From Lachnospiraceae bacterium (GTDB lineage: Bacteria; Bacillota; Clostridia; Lachnospirales; Lachnospiraceae), in NCBI GenBank assembly GCA_022510605.1, contig JAFLTB010000001.1, positions 1 to 38,707 of the forward strand: DNA of 38,707 nt, read 5' to 3'. Of this stretch, positions 22,512 through 34,724 are shown one piece after another. Below the pieces are notes generated by a model, which saw only the letters and a program-made list of their open reading frames with translations, was not told the DNA's origin and did not search any database. Every line of letters starts with the position of its first letter. Positions within the stretch are counted from its first letter, which is position 1. The position numbers were made by a program, and so were the translations under genes.

Positions 22512-25349
22512 ATGTTTGAACTTGTAAAAGACGGGAGAGCGGCAGGTATTTATGTGGATGCGGCATCTGCAGATTACGCCGGGCTGTCCCGTGTGGCTGA
22601 AAAAATTAAAGAAGACATTGAACTGGTGACGGGGAGTGCTCCGGTGTTAGAGGAGCGGCTGACCGACGGCTTCCAGATTGTAGCAGGCACCCTGGGCAGT
22701 TCTCCGGTTGTGGCTCAAATGGTGGCAGAGGGGCAGCTGGACGTGTCCGCCCTTGAGGGAAAGCGGGAAAGTTATGCCCTGCGTCTGGCCGGGAACAAGC
22801 TGGTAGTAGTGGGTACAGAGACTGTGGCAACCCTTCACGGATTGTATCATATCTCCGAGAAAATCGGGGTGTCACCCTGGGTATACTGGGCAGACGCCAG
22901 ACCGGGCAGGCAGGAGGAAATTGTTTTCGACGAGAGCATTGTATTTACCTCCAAGGAGCCATCGGTAAAATTCCGCGGATTTTTCATGAACGATGAGTGG
23001 CCGTCTCTGGGGCATTTTGCCATGAATACCTTTGGGGACTTTAACGCTAAATTTTATGATAAAGTATTTGATTTGCTTTTGCGCCTGAAGGGAAATTATT
23101 TCTGGCCGGCCATGTGGTCTGCCTCCTTCAGCCTGGATGGCGGCGATGGCGATGCGTTAGCCAATGTCAAGCTGGCTACGGAGTTGGGAATTACCATTGG
23201 ATATTCCCATCATGAACCAATGATGCGCTCCAGTGAGGAGTGGGACAAGGTAAAAACCGACACCAACAATGTGGGGTATGGAAAGGACTGGAACTATTAC
23301 ACCAATGGCCAGGGGCTTTACCGTTACTGGGAGGATGGTGTAGAGCGGAATAAAAAATATAAACACATGATTACCATTGGCATGAGGGGCGAGAGGGATA
23401 CCACCATGCTGCCGGAGGGTTCCTCTATTCAGGAAAATGTGGAACTGCTCCGCCAGATTATTACAGACCAGAAACGGATTATCCGGGAAAAGGGCTGTGA
23501 GGACATGCCAAAGATGCTGGCGCTGTATAAGGAAGTAGAGGCATATTACTATGGCGGCGATGGCGTGGAGGGATTAAAGGATTGGGAAGGATTAGAGGAT
23601 ACCACCCTGCTTCTTGCCGATGACAACTTTGGAAATGTCCGCACCCTGCCCACGAAGAAGAACCGGAACCGCAAAGCAGGCTGGGGTCTGTACTATCATT
23701 TTGACTATCACGGAGCGCCGGTTTCCTATGAGTGGGTAAATTCCACACCGCTTCCCAAGGTGTGGGAGCAGTTGACCATGGCTTATGAATACGGAATCCG
23801 GGATTTGTGGATTGTCAATGTAGGAGACATTCGTCCACAGGAACTTCCGCTGTCCTTTTACATGGCGTTAGCCTATGATTATGAAAGTATGGGCATCGGC
23901 CACCGCAACCAGACCGATGCGTTTTTGGAAAAATGGGTGACACAGCAGTTTGGCGGTTATCTTGAGGACGAGGAGGTCTGCCAGGAGATAGCGGCGGTAT
24001 TAAAGGCCTACACCCGGATGCACGGTAACCGTCGGCCGGAGGCAACCCATCCGGACACCTATCATGTAACCCATTACAGGGAAGTGGATAACATGATTCA
24101 TCTGTGCCGGAAGATTAAGAGAATGGCAGATGATATCGACGATAAAATTCCAGAGGAATGCCGGGACGCCTTTTTTGGCCTGGTATATTATCCGGCGGTG
24201 GCGGGAGCCAATGTCCAGCTGATGAATCTCTATGCAGCCAAAAATAAATTCTATGCGGAGAATGGCGTTTCTGCAGCGGCGGATTATGCTAAAAAAGTAG
24301 AGCAGTGTATTGCTTACGATAAAGAACTGACCGATTATTATAATGAGACAATGGCCGGTGGGAAATGGAAGGGCATGATGATGTCTGCCCATGTCTGCTT
24401 TGAGCACTGGAATGACGAGGACTGGCACTACCCGGAGGTGGCGGAGGTTACGCCGGAAGCAGGGGACAAACTGCTGGTGCTGGCGGAAAACGCAGACTCC
24501 TTTGTGGGTGAAGGGACCGTTTCTCTGCCGGAATTTACCAACGTAGGAAAAGAGACCTGGCGCATACAGGTGGCAAATGCGGGAACAGGGGCCCTGGAGG
24601 CAGAAGTTTCCTGTGACAGCCCTGCCGTAAAAATCGAGGAACTGCCGGGAGCCGTGAATTCCATCCGGGTATATTATGTCAGCATGGACTGGAGCCGGAT
24701 AACCTCGGACAGCGAGTTTGTTATCCGGGTGGCCGGGGCAGGCAGCGAGGTGGCTGTGAAAGCGAAAGCCGTCCGGGTAGATATTGATGCCTTATCGCCG
24801 ATGACCTTTGTGGAACGGGATGGAGTGACAGCCATGGAGGCAGGTCACTATGCCGCAGACTGGGAGCAGGACGGCTATCAGTGGTGCCACCTGGAGGAAT
24901 ACGGCAAAACCGTATCGTCTCTGAAAATTTACCCGTTAGACCATAATTTTGATGATATCGGAATTGCCCCGGCAGTGGAATACCGGGTATTCATCCGGGA
25001 GGGGGGAGACTATACGCTCCGGGTAATTACGGCCCCTACCAATAATCTGGAGGATGGGCGCAACATGCGCTATGCCGTTTCCTTTGACGGAAGTAAGCCG
25101 GAGCCGGTTAAGACTATTCCGGATGAACATTATAATATCGGCGCCGGGCACTGGCATGCAAGAGACTGGGCGGAGGGCGTCCTGAACAACTGCCACTATG
25201 GCGAGAGCCGTGTATCACTGGCGCCGGGTACACATAGCATAACTATTTACGGTGTAGAGGCCGGCCTGGTATTGCAGAAGCTGGTACTGTATAAAGGAGA
25301 ACTGCCGGACTCCTATTTTGGGCCGACGGAAAATGGCTTTGTGAAATAG
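22512..25349 (+). CDS. GH115 family alpha-glucuronidase, intracellular form
   Basis: This 945-residue protein matches glycoside hydrolase family 115, which removes (4-O-methyl)-glucuronic acid side chains from glucuronoxylan or its oligomers. An N-terminal alpha/beta domain (about 1-140) is followed by the catalytic barrel, with VKFRGFFMNDEWPSLGHF at about 152-169 and YFWPAMWSASF near 196-206. Further segments are ITIGMRGERDTTMLPEG, YHFDYHGAPVSYEWVNSTPLPKVWEQL and LWIVNVGDIRPQELPLSFYM. A C-terminal beta-sandwich region runs from about 650 to the end. There is no signal peptide, so it probably acts on imported aldouronic oligosaccharides in the cytoplasm. It is cotranscribed with uxaC and followed by a terminator. 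Confidence 0.93.
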   Translation: MFELVKDGRAAGIYVDAASADYAGLSRVAEKIKEDIELVTGSAPVLEERLTDGFQIVAGTLGSSPVVAQMVAEGQLDVSALEGKRESYALRLAGNKLVVVGTETVATLHGLYHISEKIGVSPWVYWADARPGRQEEIVFDESIVFTSKEPSVKFRGFFMNDEWPSLGHFAMNTFGDFNAKFYDKVFDLLLRLKGNYFWPAMWSASFSLDGGDGDALANVKLATELGITIGYSHHEPMMRSSEEWDKVKTDTNNVGYGKDWNYYTNGQGLYRYWEDGVERNKKYKHMITIGMRGERDTTMLPEGSSIQENVELLRQIITDQKRIIREKGCEDMPKMLALYKEVEAYYYGGDGVEGLKDWEGLEDTTLLLADDNFGNVRTLPTKKNRNRKAGWGLYYHFDYHGAPVSYEWVNSTPLPKVWEQLTMAYEYGIRDLWIVNVGDIRPQELPLSFYMALAYDYESMGIGHRNQTDAFLEKWVTQQFGGYLEDEEVCQEIAAVLKAYTRMHGNRRPEATHPDTYHVTHYREVDNMIHLCRKIKRMADDIDDKIPEECRDAFFGLVYYPAVAGANVQLMNLYAAKNKFYAENGVSAAADYAKKVEQCIAYDKELTDYYNETMAGGKWKGMMMSAHVCFEHWNDEDWHYPEVAEVTPEAGDKLLVLAENADSFVGEGTVSLPEFTNVGKETWRIQVANAGTGALEAEVSCDSPAVKIEELPGAVNSIRVYYVSMDWSRITSDSEFVIRVAGAGSEVAVKAKAVRVDIDALSPMTFVERDGVTAMEAGHYAADWEQDGYQWCHLEEYGKTVSSLKIYPLDHNFDDIGIAPAVEYRVFIREGGDYTLRVITAPTNNLEDGRNMRYAVSFDGSKPEPVKTIPDEHYNIGAGHWHARDWAEGVLNNCHYGESRVSLAPGTHSITIYGVEAGLVLQKLVLYKGELPDSYFGPTENGFVK

Positions 25350-25377
25350 GAACAATAAAAATTGAAAATGGCTACAG

Positions 25378-25414
25378 GGCATGATATAGGCGGAAGTTTA
25401 TATCATGCCTTTTT
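25378..25414 (+). terminator. Rho-independent terminator of uxaC-GH115
   Basis: GGCATGATATA (25378-25388) pairs with TATATCATGCC (25399-25409), followed by TTTTT. Confidence 0.9.
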
Positions 25415-25462
25415 GTGTAATAATAAAAAAGTTATTTCCTGGAAAATATTTTTCAAAAACTA

Positions 25463-25491
25463 TTGACAATACCGCTTCAAGGTGGTATCTT
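25463..25491 (+). promoter_or_regulatory. Sigma-A promoter of the hrcA operon
   Basis: TTGACA (25463-25468) and TATCTT (25486-25491) are 17 bases apart, directly upstream of the CIRCE element. Confidence 0.85.
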
Positions 25492-25506
25492 TATTTTAGC
25501 CAGTAA

Positions 25507-25533
25507 TTAGCACTCGATTTTGATGAGTGCTAA
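25507..25533 (+). promoter_or_regulatory. CIRCE operator (HrcA binding site)
   Basis: TTAGCACTC, nine bases and GAGTGCTAA form the exact consensus CIRCE inverted repeat. It covers the region just after the predicted transcription start, where HrcA binding blocks transcription and heat shock relieves it. Confidence 0.98.
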
Positions 25534-25552
25534 CAACAAAGGAAGTGATGGT

Positions 25553-26587
25553 TTGGAGTTAAATGAGCGCAAGCAGAAAATTTTGGAGGCGATTATCCGA
25601 AATTATATGGAGACAGGCGAGCCGGTTGGTTCCAGAACAGTTTCCAAATATACCGATTTGAATTTGAGTTCGGCGACGATTCGCAATGAGATGTCCGATT
25701 TGGAGGAGATGGGTTATATTTTACAACCCCATACGTCGGCGGGACGGATTCCGTCCGATAAGGCGTACCGCCTGTATGTGGACACGATGTTAGAGAGCAA
25801 GGACCAGGAAGTAGAGGAGATGAAGGAACTTCTGGTTGAGAAGGCCGACAAGATTGATTTGCTCTTAAAGCAGGTGGCGAAGCTTCTGGCGCAGAATACC
25901 AATTACACTTCCATGGTTACGAAGCCAAAGTATGAACATAAGAAAATAAAATTCATACAGTTAAATCAGATTGCAGAGCACCAGCTTCTGGTGCTGATTG
26001 TCCTGGATAACAACCATGTGAATAACAAATTTATTGATTTAATGGATGATATAGAAGAAGGGGCGCTGGCCCAGTTAAACTTTATGATTAACGCCGCCTT
26101 AAACGGCCTTGATTTCACGGAAATCAACATGGCGATTATGCAGCAGATTAAGGAAAAGGCGGGAGAATATGGAGATTTGGCCGCCAGTATTTTAGATTGT
26201 GTTTCTGAGGTAATGACGGAAGAGGATGATTCAGAGATTTTCACTTCCGGCGCCACCAACATTTTGAAATATCCGGAGCTGACGGACAAGGAGAGAATGA
26301 CAGAACTTCTCTCCACCTTTGAGGAAAAGCAAATGTTAGCGGCCTGGGCCAATGACAAAACGGCGGATGAAAATCAGGAACACGCCATACAGGTTTATAT
26401 TGGAGAGGAATCTCCGGTGGAGACCATGAAGGACTGCTCCGTTGTGACAGCAACGTATCAGATAAAGGAAGGTGTCTATGGAAAGATAGGCATCGTGGGG
26501 CCAAAACGAATGGATTATGAAAAGGTAGTTGGCACATTGGAAAACTGTATGCAGCAGTTGGATGATATATTTAAGAAAAAAACCTGA
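25553..26587 (+). CDS. hrcA: Heat-inducible transcription repressor HrcA
   Basis: HrcA represses class I heat-shock genes by binding CIRCE, and its folding depends on GroEL. The N-terminal winged helix contains LNERKQKILEAIIRNYMETGEPVGSRTVSKYTDLNLSSATIRNEMSDLEEMGYI, followed by the LQPHTSAGRIPSDKAYRLYVD hallmark. The C-terminal part ends in GIVGPKRMDYEKVVGTLENCMQQL. I chose a TTG start at 25553, giving MELNERK in line with the family and placed behind GGAAGTG (25541-25547). The in-frame ATG at 25523 lies inside the CIRCE arm and lacks a ribosome site. From the chosen start the protein is 344 residues. It is first in the operon with grpE, dnaK and dnaJ and so autoregulates it. Confidence 0.95.
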   Translation: MELNERKQKILEAIIRNYMETGEPVGSRTVSKYTDLNLSSATIRNEMSDLEEMGYILQPHTSAGRIPSDKAYRLYVDTMLESKDQEVEEMKELLVEKADKIDLLLKQVAKLLAQNTNYTSMVTKPKYEHKKIKFIQLNQIAEHQLLVLIVLDNNHVNNKFIDLMDDIEEGALAQLNFMINAALNGLDFTEINMAIMQQIKEKAGEYGDLAASILDCVSEVMTEEDDSEIFTSGATNILKYPELTDKERMTELLSTFEEKQMLAAWANDKTADENQEHAIQVYIGEESPVETMKDCSVVTATYQIKEGVYGKIGIVGPKRMDYEKVVGTLENCMQQLDDIFKKKT

Positions 26588-26601
26588 TAGACAGTATCAG
26601 G
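26583..26601 (+). other. Short intercistronic hairpin between hrcA and grpE
   Basis: CCTGATA (26583-26589) pairs with TATCAGG (26595-26601) and overlaps the hrcA stop codon. In Bacillus subtilis the dnaK operon mRNA is, as I recall, processed between hrcA and grpE. A similar function here is inference. Confidence 0.4.
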
Positions 26602-26621
26602 GCAGAAAGGTGGAATGAAAG

Positions 26622-27263
26622 GTGGAAGAAGTAAAAAACGAGCCGATTCCAGAGGAGAAGACAACCGGTGAGCAGGAGCCGGAGAAGCAGAAAGCAGAAA
26701 AGCAAAAGCCGGAGACTGCAGAGGCTGACGACAAAAAGGCCGGCACGGAGACGCCGGAGGAGAAGGCTTCAGCGGAAGACTCCAAAGAGAAGAAGAAAAA
26801 GCCGGCGGGAACAAAGAAAAAGAAAGATAAGAGAGACGAAAAAATTGAAGAACTGAATGACCGGCTGATGAGGAATCTGGCAGAGTTTGAAAATTTCCGC
26901 ACCCGTTCTGAAAAAGAAAAAAATGCCATGTTTGAAATTGGGGCGAAATCGGTGTTAGAGAAAATTCTTCCGGTAGTGGATAATCTGGAAAGAGGCTTTG
27001 ACGCACTTTCCGAGGAGGAAAAAGAGACGCCCTTTGCCAAGGGAATCGAGGCGGTTTACAAGCAGTTACTGACAGCCTTAGAGGAAATCGGTGTAACGCC
27101 TATTGAAGCGGTGGGTCAGGAATTTGACCCGAATCTGCACAATGCGGTAATGCACGATGAGGATGACTCCGAAGAGAGCAACAAGGTCATTGAAGAATTT
27201 CAAAAGGGTTATCTGTATAAAGACAGCGTAGTGCGGCACAGTATGGTTAAGGTATTAAATTAG
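26622..27263 (+). CDS. grpE: Nucleotide exchange factor GrpE
   Basis: The 213-residue protein has a long, low-complexity, highly charged N-terminal tail (about residues 1-65, rich in Glu, Lys and Pro). It is followed by the GrpE coiled coil and four-helix/beta head: ELNDRLMRNLAEFENFRTRSEKEK, LEKILPVVDNLERGFDAL, GIEAVYKQLLTALEEIGVTPIEAVGQEFDPNLHNAVMHDEDDS and GYLYKDSVVRHSMVKV. GrpE releases ADP from DnaK in the chaperone cycle. The start is a GTG at 26622 with AAAGGTGG upstream. It lies between hrcA and dnaK in the CIRCE-controlled operon. Confidence 0.95.
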   Translation: MEEVKNEPIPEEKTTGEQEPEKQKAEKQKPETAEADDKKAGTETPEEKASAEDSKEKKKKPAGTKKKKDKRDEKIEELNDRLMRNLAEFENFRTRSEKEKNAMFEIGAKSVLEKILPVVDNLERGFDALSEEEKETPFAKGIEAVYKQLLTALEEIGVTPIEAVGQEFDPNLHNAVMHDEDDSEESNKVIEEFQKGYLYKDSVVRHSMVKVLN

Positions 27264-27267
27264 ATAG

Positions 27268-29190
<1,923 letters not shown>

Positions 29191-29203
29191 TTGTAAATGG
29201 AAT

Positions 29204-29240
29204 GATGCTGGTGTCAAAAGCCCCATTTGGCTCCAGCATC
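29204..29240 (+). other. First inverted repeat in the dnaK-dnaJ gap
   Basis: GATGCTGG (29204-29211) pairs with CCAGCATC (29233-29240), with an inner AGCC/GGCT pair (29219-29222/29229-29232). No T-run follows. It may stabilise the dnaK 3' end or attenuate read-through. Confidence 0.5.
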
Positions 29241-29264
29241 AGGAAATAAAATTATGAGTGGATA

Positions 29265-29317
29265 AAGTACAGATGTAACCGCTGGGAGTTTGCCCATAGG
29301 CGGTTACATCTGTACTT
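29265..29317 (+). other. 17-bp perfect inverted repeat in the dnaK-dnaJ gap
   Basis: AAGTACAGATGTAACCG (29265-29281) pairs perfectly with its complement at 29301-29317. The loop contains an inner TGGG/CCCA pair (29283-29286/29293-29296). No T-run follows. It would strongly structure the mRNA upstream of dnaJ. Confidence 0.65.
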
Positions 29318-29391
29318 GTCCGCATACGGGAATGCAAACGGAGCGCCGGGAATCTGAGAAACAGGCGGCGCCCCGAAAAGGAGGAGAGGTT

Positions 29392-30504
29392 ATGGCAGAT
29401 AAGAGAGACTACTATGAGGTATTAGGCGTTGACCGAAACGCCGATGATGCCGCATTAAAAAAGGCCTACCGCGTATTGGCCAAAAAGTATCATCCCGATA
29501 CGAATCCGGGAGACGCCGAAGCCGAGAAAAAATTCAAGGAGGCCTCGGAGGCCTATGCGGTACTCAGCGACCCGGATAAAAGGCGCCAGTATGACCAGTT
29601 CGGACATGCGGCCTTTGAAGGGGGTGCCGGCGGCGGTGGCTTTTCCAATATGGATATGGATGATATTTTCGGCAGTTTTGGGGATATATTTGGAGATTTA
29701 TTTGGAGGCGGCTTTGGAAGCCGTCGCCGAAGCGACCCCAACGCACCGCAGAGGGGAGCAAACCTTCGCACCCAGGTGAGAGTTACCTTTGAGGAGGCCT
29801 GCTTTGGTACGGAGAAGGAAATCGAGATTCCCTCCAAAGTGGAGTGTAAGACCTGTGGTGGAAGCGGAGCCAAGCCGGGAACCAATCCTGTGACCTGCGG
29901 TCAGTGTGGCGGTAAAGGTCAGGTAGTGCGTACCCAGCAGTCTCTGTTTGGCATGGTTCAGAATGTCACCACTTGTCCAGCCTGTGGCGGTAAGGGTACC
30001 ATTATCAAGGAAAAGTGCCCGGACTGTCACGGCGACGGTTATACCAGCAAGAGGGAGAAACTGCAGGTAACCATACCGGCGGGTATCGACCACGGTCAGA
30101 GTGTGCGTCTGCGGGGTAAGGGCGAACCGGGAAAAAATGGAGGCTCCCGTGGTGATTTGCTGGTGGAGGTTTATGTGGAACAGCATAAGGAATTCCAGCG
30201 GCATGATTACGATATTTATTCCACTGTACACATTTCCTACCCGAGAGCGGCTTTGGGCGGCGACGTAATCATCCCTACCATTGACGGCGACGTGGCCTAC
30301 AATGTCAAAGCCGGAACCCAGACCGGTACCCGTGTGCGTCTGCGGGGCAAGGGAGTACCTTCTCTGCGCAATAAGAAAATGCGCGGTAACCACTATGTGG
30401 ATTTGGTTGTGGAGGTGCCAACCAGCCTGTCCAGAGAGCAGAAGAAGCTGTTGGAGCAGTTGGAGGAGACACTGGAAAAGAAGGAAAAGAAGAAAAAGCA
30501 CTGA
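29392..30504 (+). CDS. dnaJ: Co-chaperone DnaJ (Hsp40, type I)
   Basis: The 370-residue protein has the J domain ([36 protein letters not shown] with the HPD triad), a Gly/Phe-rich linker, and four CxxCxGxG zinc-binding repeats ([32 protein letters not shown]). The C-terminal substrate-binding beta-sheets follow, with two LRGKG-type motifs. It stimulates DnaK ATPase and delivers substrates. The start ATG at 29392 follows AAAAGGAGGAGAGG. The open frame extends upstream to 29290 through the hairpin region, but that extension is not DnaJ-like. A highly charged C-terminal tail (EKKEKKKKH) ends the protein. Confidence 0.97.
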   Translation: MADKRDYYEVLGVDRNADDAALKKAYRVLAKKYHPDTNPGDAEAEKKFKEASEAYAVLSDPDKRRQYDQFGHAAFEGGAGGGGFSNMDMDDIFGSFGDIFGDLFGGGFGSRRRSDPNAPQRGANLRTQVRVTFEEACFGTEKEIEIPSKVECKTCGGSGAKPGTNPVTCGQCGGKGQVVRTQQSLFGMVQNVTTCPACGGKGTIIKEKCPDCHGDGYTSKREKLQVTIPAGIDHGQSVRLRGKGEPGKNGGSRGDLLVEVYVEQHKEFQRHDYDIYSTVHISYPRAALGGDVIIPTIDGDVAYNVKAGTQTGTRVRLRGKGVPSLRNKKMRGNHYVDLVVEVPTSLSREQKKLLEQLEETLEKKEKKKKH

Positions 30505-30510
30505 GGCAGG

Positions 30511-30539
30511 TTGACAAATTAAACTTTTTTCTGTACAAT
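30511..30539 (+). promoter_or_regulatory. Sigma-A promoter for the secreted protein at 30606
   Basis: TTGACA (30511-30516) and TACAAT (30534-30539) have a 17-base spacer, immediately after the dnaJ stop. Confidence 0.8.
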
Positions 30540-30542
30540 AAA

Positions 30543-30557
30543 GTTTACAATGTAAAC
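30543..30557. promoter_or_regulatory. Palindromic operator candidate at the transcription start
   Basis: GTTTACAATGTAAAC is a perfect 15-base dyad around a central A, placed at or just after the expected +1 of the promoter at 30511-30539. This is a typical position for a repressor site. The regulator is unknown. Confidence 0.55.
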
Positions 30558-30605
30558 ACAAAAGGGCTGTTTTACAAAAGGTCATAGTAAAGGAGCAGGA
30601 ATGTA

Positions 30606-32668
<2,063 letters not shown>

Positions 32669-32681
32669 CGTAATATACGCA

Positions 32682-32710
32682 TTGTGGGGAGTATAAAAAT
32701 GTGATAGGAT
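32682..32710 (+). promoter_or_regulatory. Weak promoter candidate for the ECF sigma operon
   Basis: TTGTGG (32682-32687) and TAGGAT (32705-32710) are 17 bases apart. No TGCAAC-N17-CGT motif was found here, so there is no sequence sign of autoregulation. Confidence 0.35.
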
Positions 32711-32747
32711 AATATAGGTAAATTTGTATTATTTTGGGGGAACTAAA

Positions 32748-33320
32748 ATGTTACTTTTTTTAGCGATGCTGGAGAATGAGGGAGATTCCGAAAAATTTAC
32801 GAAACTCTACCAGCAATACAAAGGTTTAGCCTTCTGGGTGGCAAATCAGGTTTTAATGGATGACTATTTGTCTGAAGATGCAGTTCAGGAGGCTTTTACC
32901 CGAATTGCCAGAAATTTTTCTAAACTTTTTCTAAAAGATGACATTTTCTGCAACAAAACGAAAAGTTTCATCGTTATAGTAGTTGAAAGGATAGCAATTG
33001 ACATTTATCGGAAGCATAAGCGGCAGCAGGAAAACGAAATTTATTCTGAAAAGTGGGAAGAGACTCTGTTTGCATTGGGAGATATGGTCCCCAAGAAGGA
33101 AAACTACGTACATAATGCAATCCAGAGTCTGCCCAGGATGTATAGTGAAGTCTTGGTTCTTCACTATGTCAACGACATGAAAGGCCGTGAGATTGCTAAA
33201 ATTCTCGGTATGAATGAAAATACAGTACGAACCCGCATAGCCAGAGGGAAGCAGCAGCTGGAAATACTGTTGTCTGACTGGCTGGTACGGGAGCATGAGA
33301 AGAAGGAGGATGAGGACTGA
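32748..33320 (+). CDS. ECF-type RNA polymerase sigma factor
   Basis: The 190-residue protein contains sigma region 2 (KLYQQYKGLAFWVANQVLMDDYLSEDAVQEAFTRIARNFSKL) and region 4 (AIQSLPRMYSEVLVLHYVNDMKGREIAKILGMNENTVRTRIARGKQQLE), with no region 3, as in ECF sigma factors. I chose the ATG at 32748 with GGGGG upstream; a TTG at 32724 gives a longer form. Its stop overlaps the start of an anti-sigma factor by one base. ECF factors recognise promoters of the type AAC/CGT, and matching motifs lie upstream of 34084, 34725 and 8546. Those secreted-protein genes are therefore plausible targets. Confidence 0.9.
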   Translation: MLLFLAMLENEGDSEKFTKLYQQYKGLAFWVANQVLMDDYLSEDAVQEAFTRIARNFSKLFLKDDIFCNKTKSFIVIVVERIAIDIYRKHKRQQENEIYSEKWEETLFALGDMVPKKENYVHNAIQSLPRMYSEVLVLHYVNDMKGREIAKILGMNENTVRTRIARGKQQLEILLSDWLVREHEKKEDED

Positions 33321-34012
33321 TGGAACGGGAATACATCAGGAAGGTACTGGAAGACTACGCAGATTATCGTATGGACACAGCATATTCGCCCGATAAGGAA
33401 GAGACAGAGGCACATGAATTTTCCAAAAAGCATGAGAAGAAAATGAAAAAACTCATCTGGAGTGAGAAATATTTTGGCACCCATATTACCCTGGGCAATG
33501 TGGTAAGGCGTGTGGCGGTTTTCGCTGCCGTCATTCTGTCGCTGGCGGCGGCAAATACGGTCAGCGCCAAGGTGTTTGGGTTCAATCCGTGGAAGACATT
33601 TGTTACCAAGATAGGTGCTGAATGGGAGACAGTAACTTATCGGGGGGCAGAAAACCAGAGGGCCAATTATAAAAAGAGACTCCATGAAGTCCCGGCCTAT
33701 GTGCCGGAGGGCTATCAGGTAACCTATTCTGAGGAAACAGAGGTGAGTTCCAATGTGGCTTGGGAACAGGGTGAGAGCAAGGTGGCGTACAGTTCCATAC
33801 AGATTGAGGATGGAATGGTGAGACAGCTCAGCCAGGAGCTTGTCAAGAAGGAGGATTTGGTTATTGGAGGCTATGCAGCCGTCTTATACGAAATAGAGGG
33901 CGAATGGGTTCTGATATGGGATGATGCCGAACGAGGGAATGATTTGTCGGGAACTGGCATATCCATAGAGGAATTGACAAAAATGGCCGAAAGTATATAT
34001 GAAGAAAATTAA
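33320..34012 (+). CDS. Membrane anti-sigma factor with DUF4367-like extracytoplasmic domain
   Basis: The 230-residue protein starts at an ATG overlapping the sigma-factor stop (TGATG), indicating coupled translation. Residues 1-60 are charged and cytoplasmic. A single membrane span lies at about 64-84 (RVAVFAAVILSLAAANTVSA), and the outer domain ends EGEWVLIWDDAERGNDLSGTGISIEELTKMAESIY, which matches the DUF4367 pattern (Val-Leu-Ile-Trp followed by the 'sGTGIS-x-EEL-x-x-MAESI' helix). The likely role is to bind the ECF sigma factor at the membrane and release it on an envelope signal. No ZAS zinc motif (HxxxCxxC) is visible. Confidence 0.83.
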   Translation: MEREYIRKVLEDYADYRMDTAYSPDKEETEAHEFSKKHEKKMKKLIWSEKYFGTHITLGNVVRRVAVFAAVILSLAAANTVSAKVFGFNPWKTFVTKIGAEWETVTYRGAENQRANYKKRLHEVPAYVPEGYQVTYSEETEVSSNVAWEQGESKVAYSSIQIEDGMVRQLSQELVKKEDLVIGGYAAVLYEIEGEWVLIWDDAERGNDLSGTGISIEELTKMAESIYEEN

Positions 34013-34027
34013 AAACAGGTAAATTCC

Positions 34028-34056
34028 GGCAACATATCCCTTCTTTTATACGTTTA
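34028..34056 (+). promoter_or_regulatory. Candidate ECF promoter (GGCAAC-N17-CGTTTA)
   Basis: GGCAAC (34028-34033) is followed after 17 bases by CGTTTA (34051-34056), the same spacing as the boxes upstream of both LRR genes. The predicted transcript would start a few bases before the AAAGGAGGTGA ribosome site. Confidence 0.55.
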
Positions 34057-34083
34057 GGAGTATGAAAGGAGGTGAGAGACAGA

Positions 34084-34464
34084 ATGAAGAGGGTCATTAC
34101 ATATCTGCTGGTGTTGTCCCTGCTGCTGGTGCCAGGGGCAAAGACGGCACAGGCGGCTCTGGGGAAAGACCAATCGGTATCGCTTACCATTAACGGCAGT
34201 AAAACCGCAAGTATTTCTGTATCTGCCAAGGGGACAGCCTCGGTGACGCAGATACATATTACCAGTTACCTGCAGAGGTACAAAGACGGTAAGTGGACAA
34301 CCATTACCTCATGGAGCAAAACGGTATATAGCAATACGTCAAGCTTTTCAAAAACCCATTCCCTTTCTGTTTCGGGAAAGTACCGCGTGCAGGCCATTAT
34401 AAAATACACCGGAAACTCTACCACTGAGTCGCATACCATTAATTCGACTACCAAAACCTGTTAA
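34084..34464 (+). CDS. Small secreted protein
   Basis: The 126-residue protein begins MKRVITYLLVLSLLLVPGAKTAQA, a Sec signal peptide, and leaves a mature domain of about 100 residues with alternating strands (VSLTINGSKTASISVSAKG, TQIHITSYLQRYKDGKWTTITSWSKTV, HSLSVSGKYRVQAIIKYTG). This is a beta-sandwich-like pattern. It ends in a Thr/Lys/Cys tail. The ATG at 34084 lies nine bases after AAAGGAGGTGA and is preferred over the GTG at 34072. It is placed immediately after the anti-sigma gene with its own ECF-type promoter. I do not recognise the family; a similar layout is common for small Lachnospiraceae exported proteins. Confidence 0.72.
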   Translation: MKRVITYLLVLSLLLVPGAKTAQAALGKDQSVSLTINGSKTASISVSAKGTASVTQIHITSYLQRYKDGKWTTITSWSKTVYSNTSSFSKTHSLSVSGKYRVQAIIKYTGNSTTESHTINSTTKTC

Positions 34465-34528
34465 GAAAAGGCGAGGGCACAGACGACGAAGCCATTGATA
34501 TACATAACAATAGAACAAGTAAGAAATT

Positions 34529-34602
34529 CCTCCCATTTATTGGGGGCACAATGCAACAGAATTACCCGGTTGTGTGTCCTATAATAGATGGGAGGTTTTT
34601 TT
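34529..34602 (+). terminator. Long-loop terminator after the small secreted protein gene
   Basis: CCTCCCAT (34529-34536) pairs with ATGGGAGG (34588-34595), followed by seven T residues. An inner GGCACAA/TTGTGTGTCC pairing shortens the effective loop. Confidence 0.7.
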
Positions 34603-34638
34603 GGTGGAAAAAATTTTTTATAAAAAAATAAATTTTTT

Positions 34639-34669
34639 TGCAACATTTTCTTCCCCTCAATCGTTTTAT
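34639..34669 (+). promoter_or_regulatory. Candidate ECF promoter (TGCAAC-N17-CGTTTTAT)
   Basis: TGCAAC (34639-34644) and CGTTTTAT (34662-34669) are 17 bases apart. The blocks TTGCAACATTTT and AATCGTTTTAT are identical to those before the LRR gene at 8546, while the nine bases between them differ. This marks the blocks as the conserved elements. Confidence 0.65.
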
Positions 34670-34724
34670 TGATGTAAGGGCCCAAAATAAAACAGAAAAT
34701 GAAAAAAAGAATGGGGGTTTTTCC

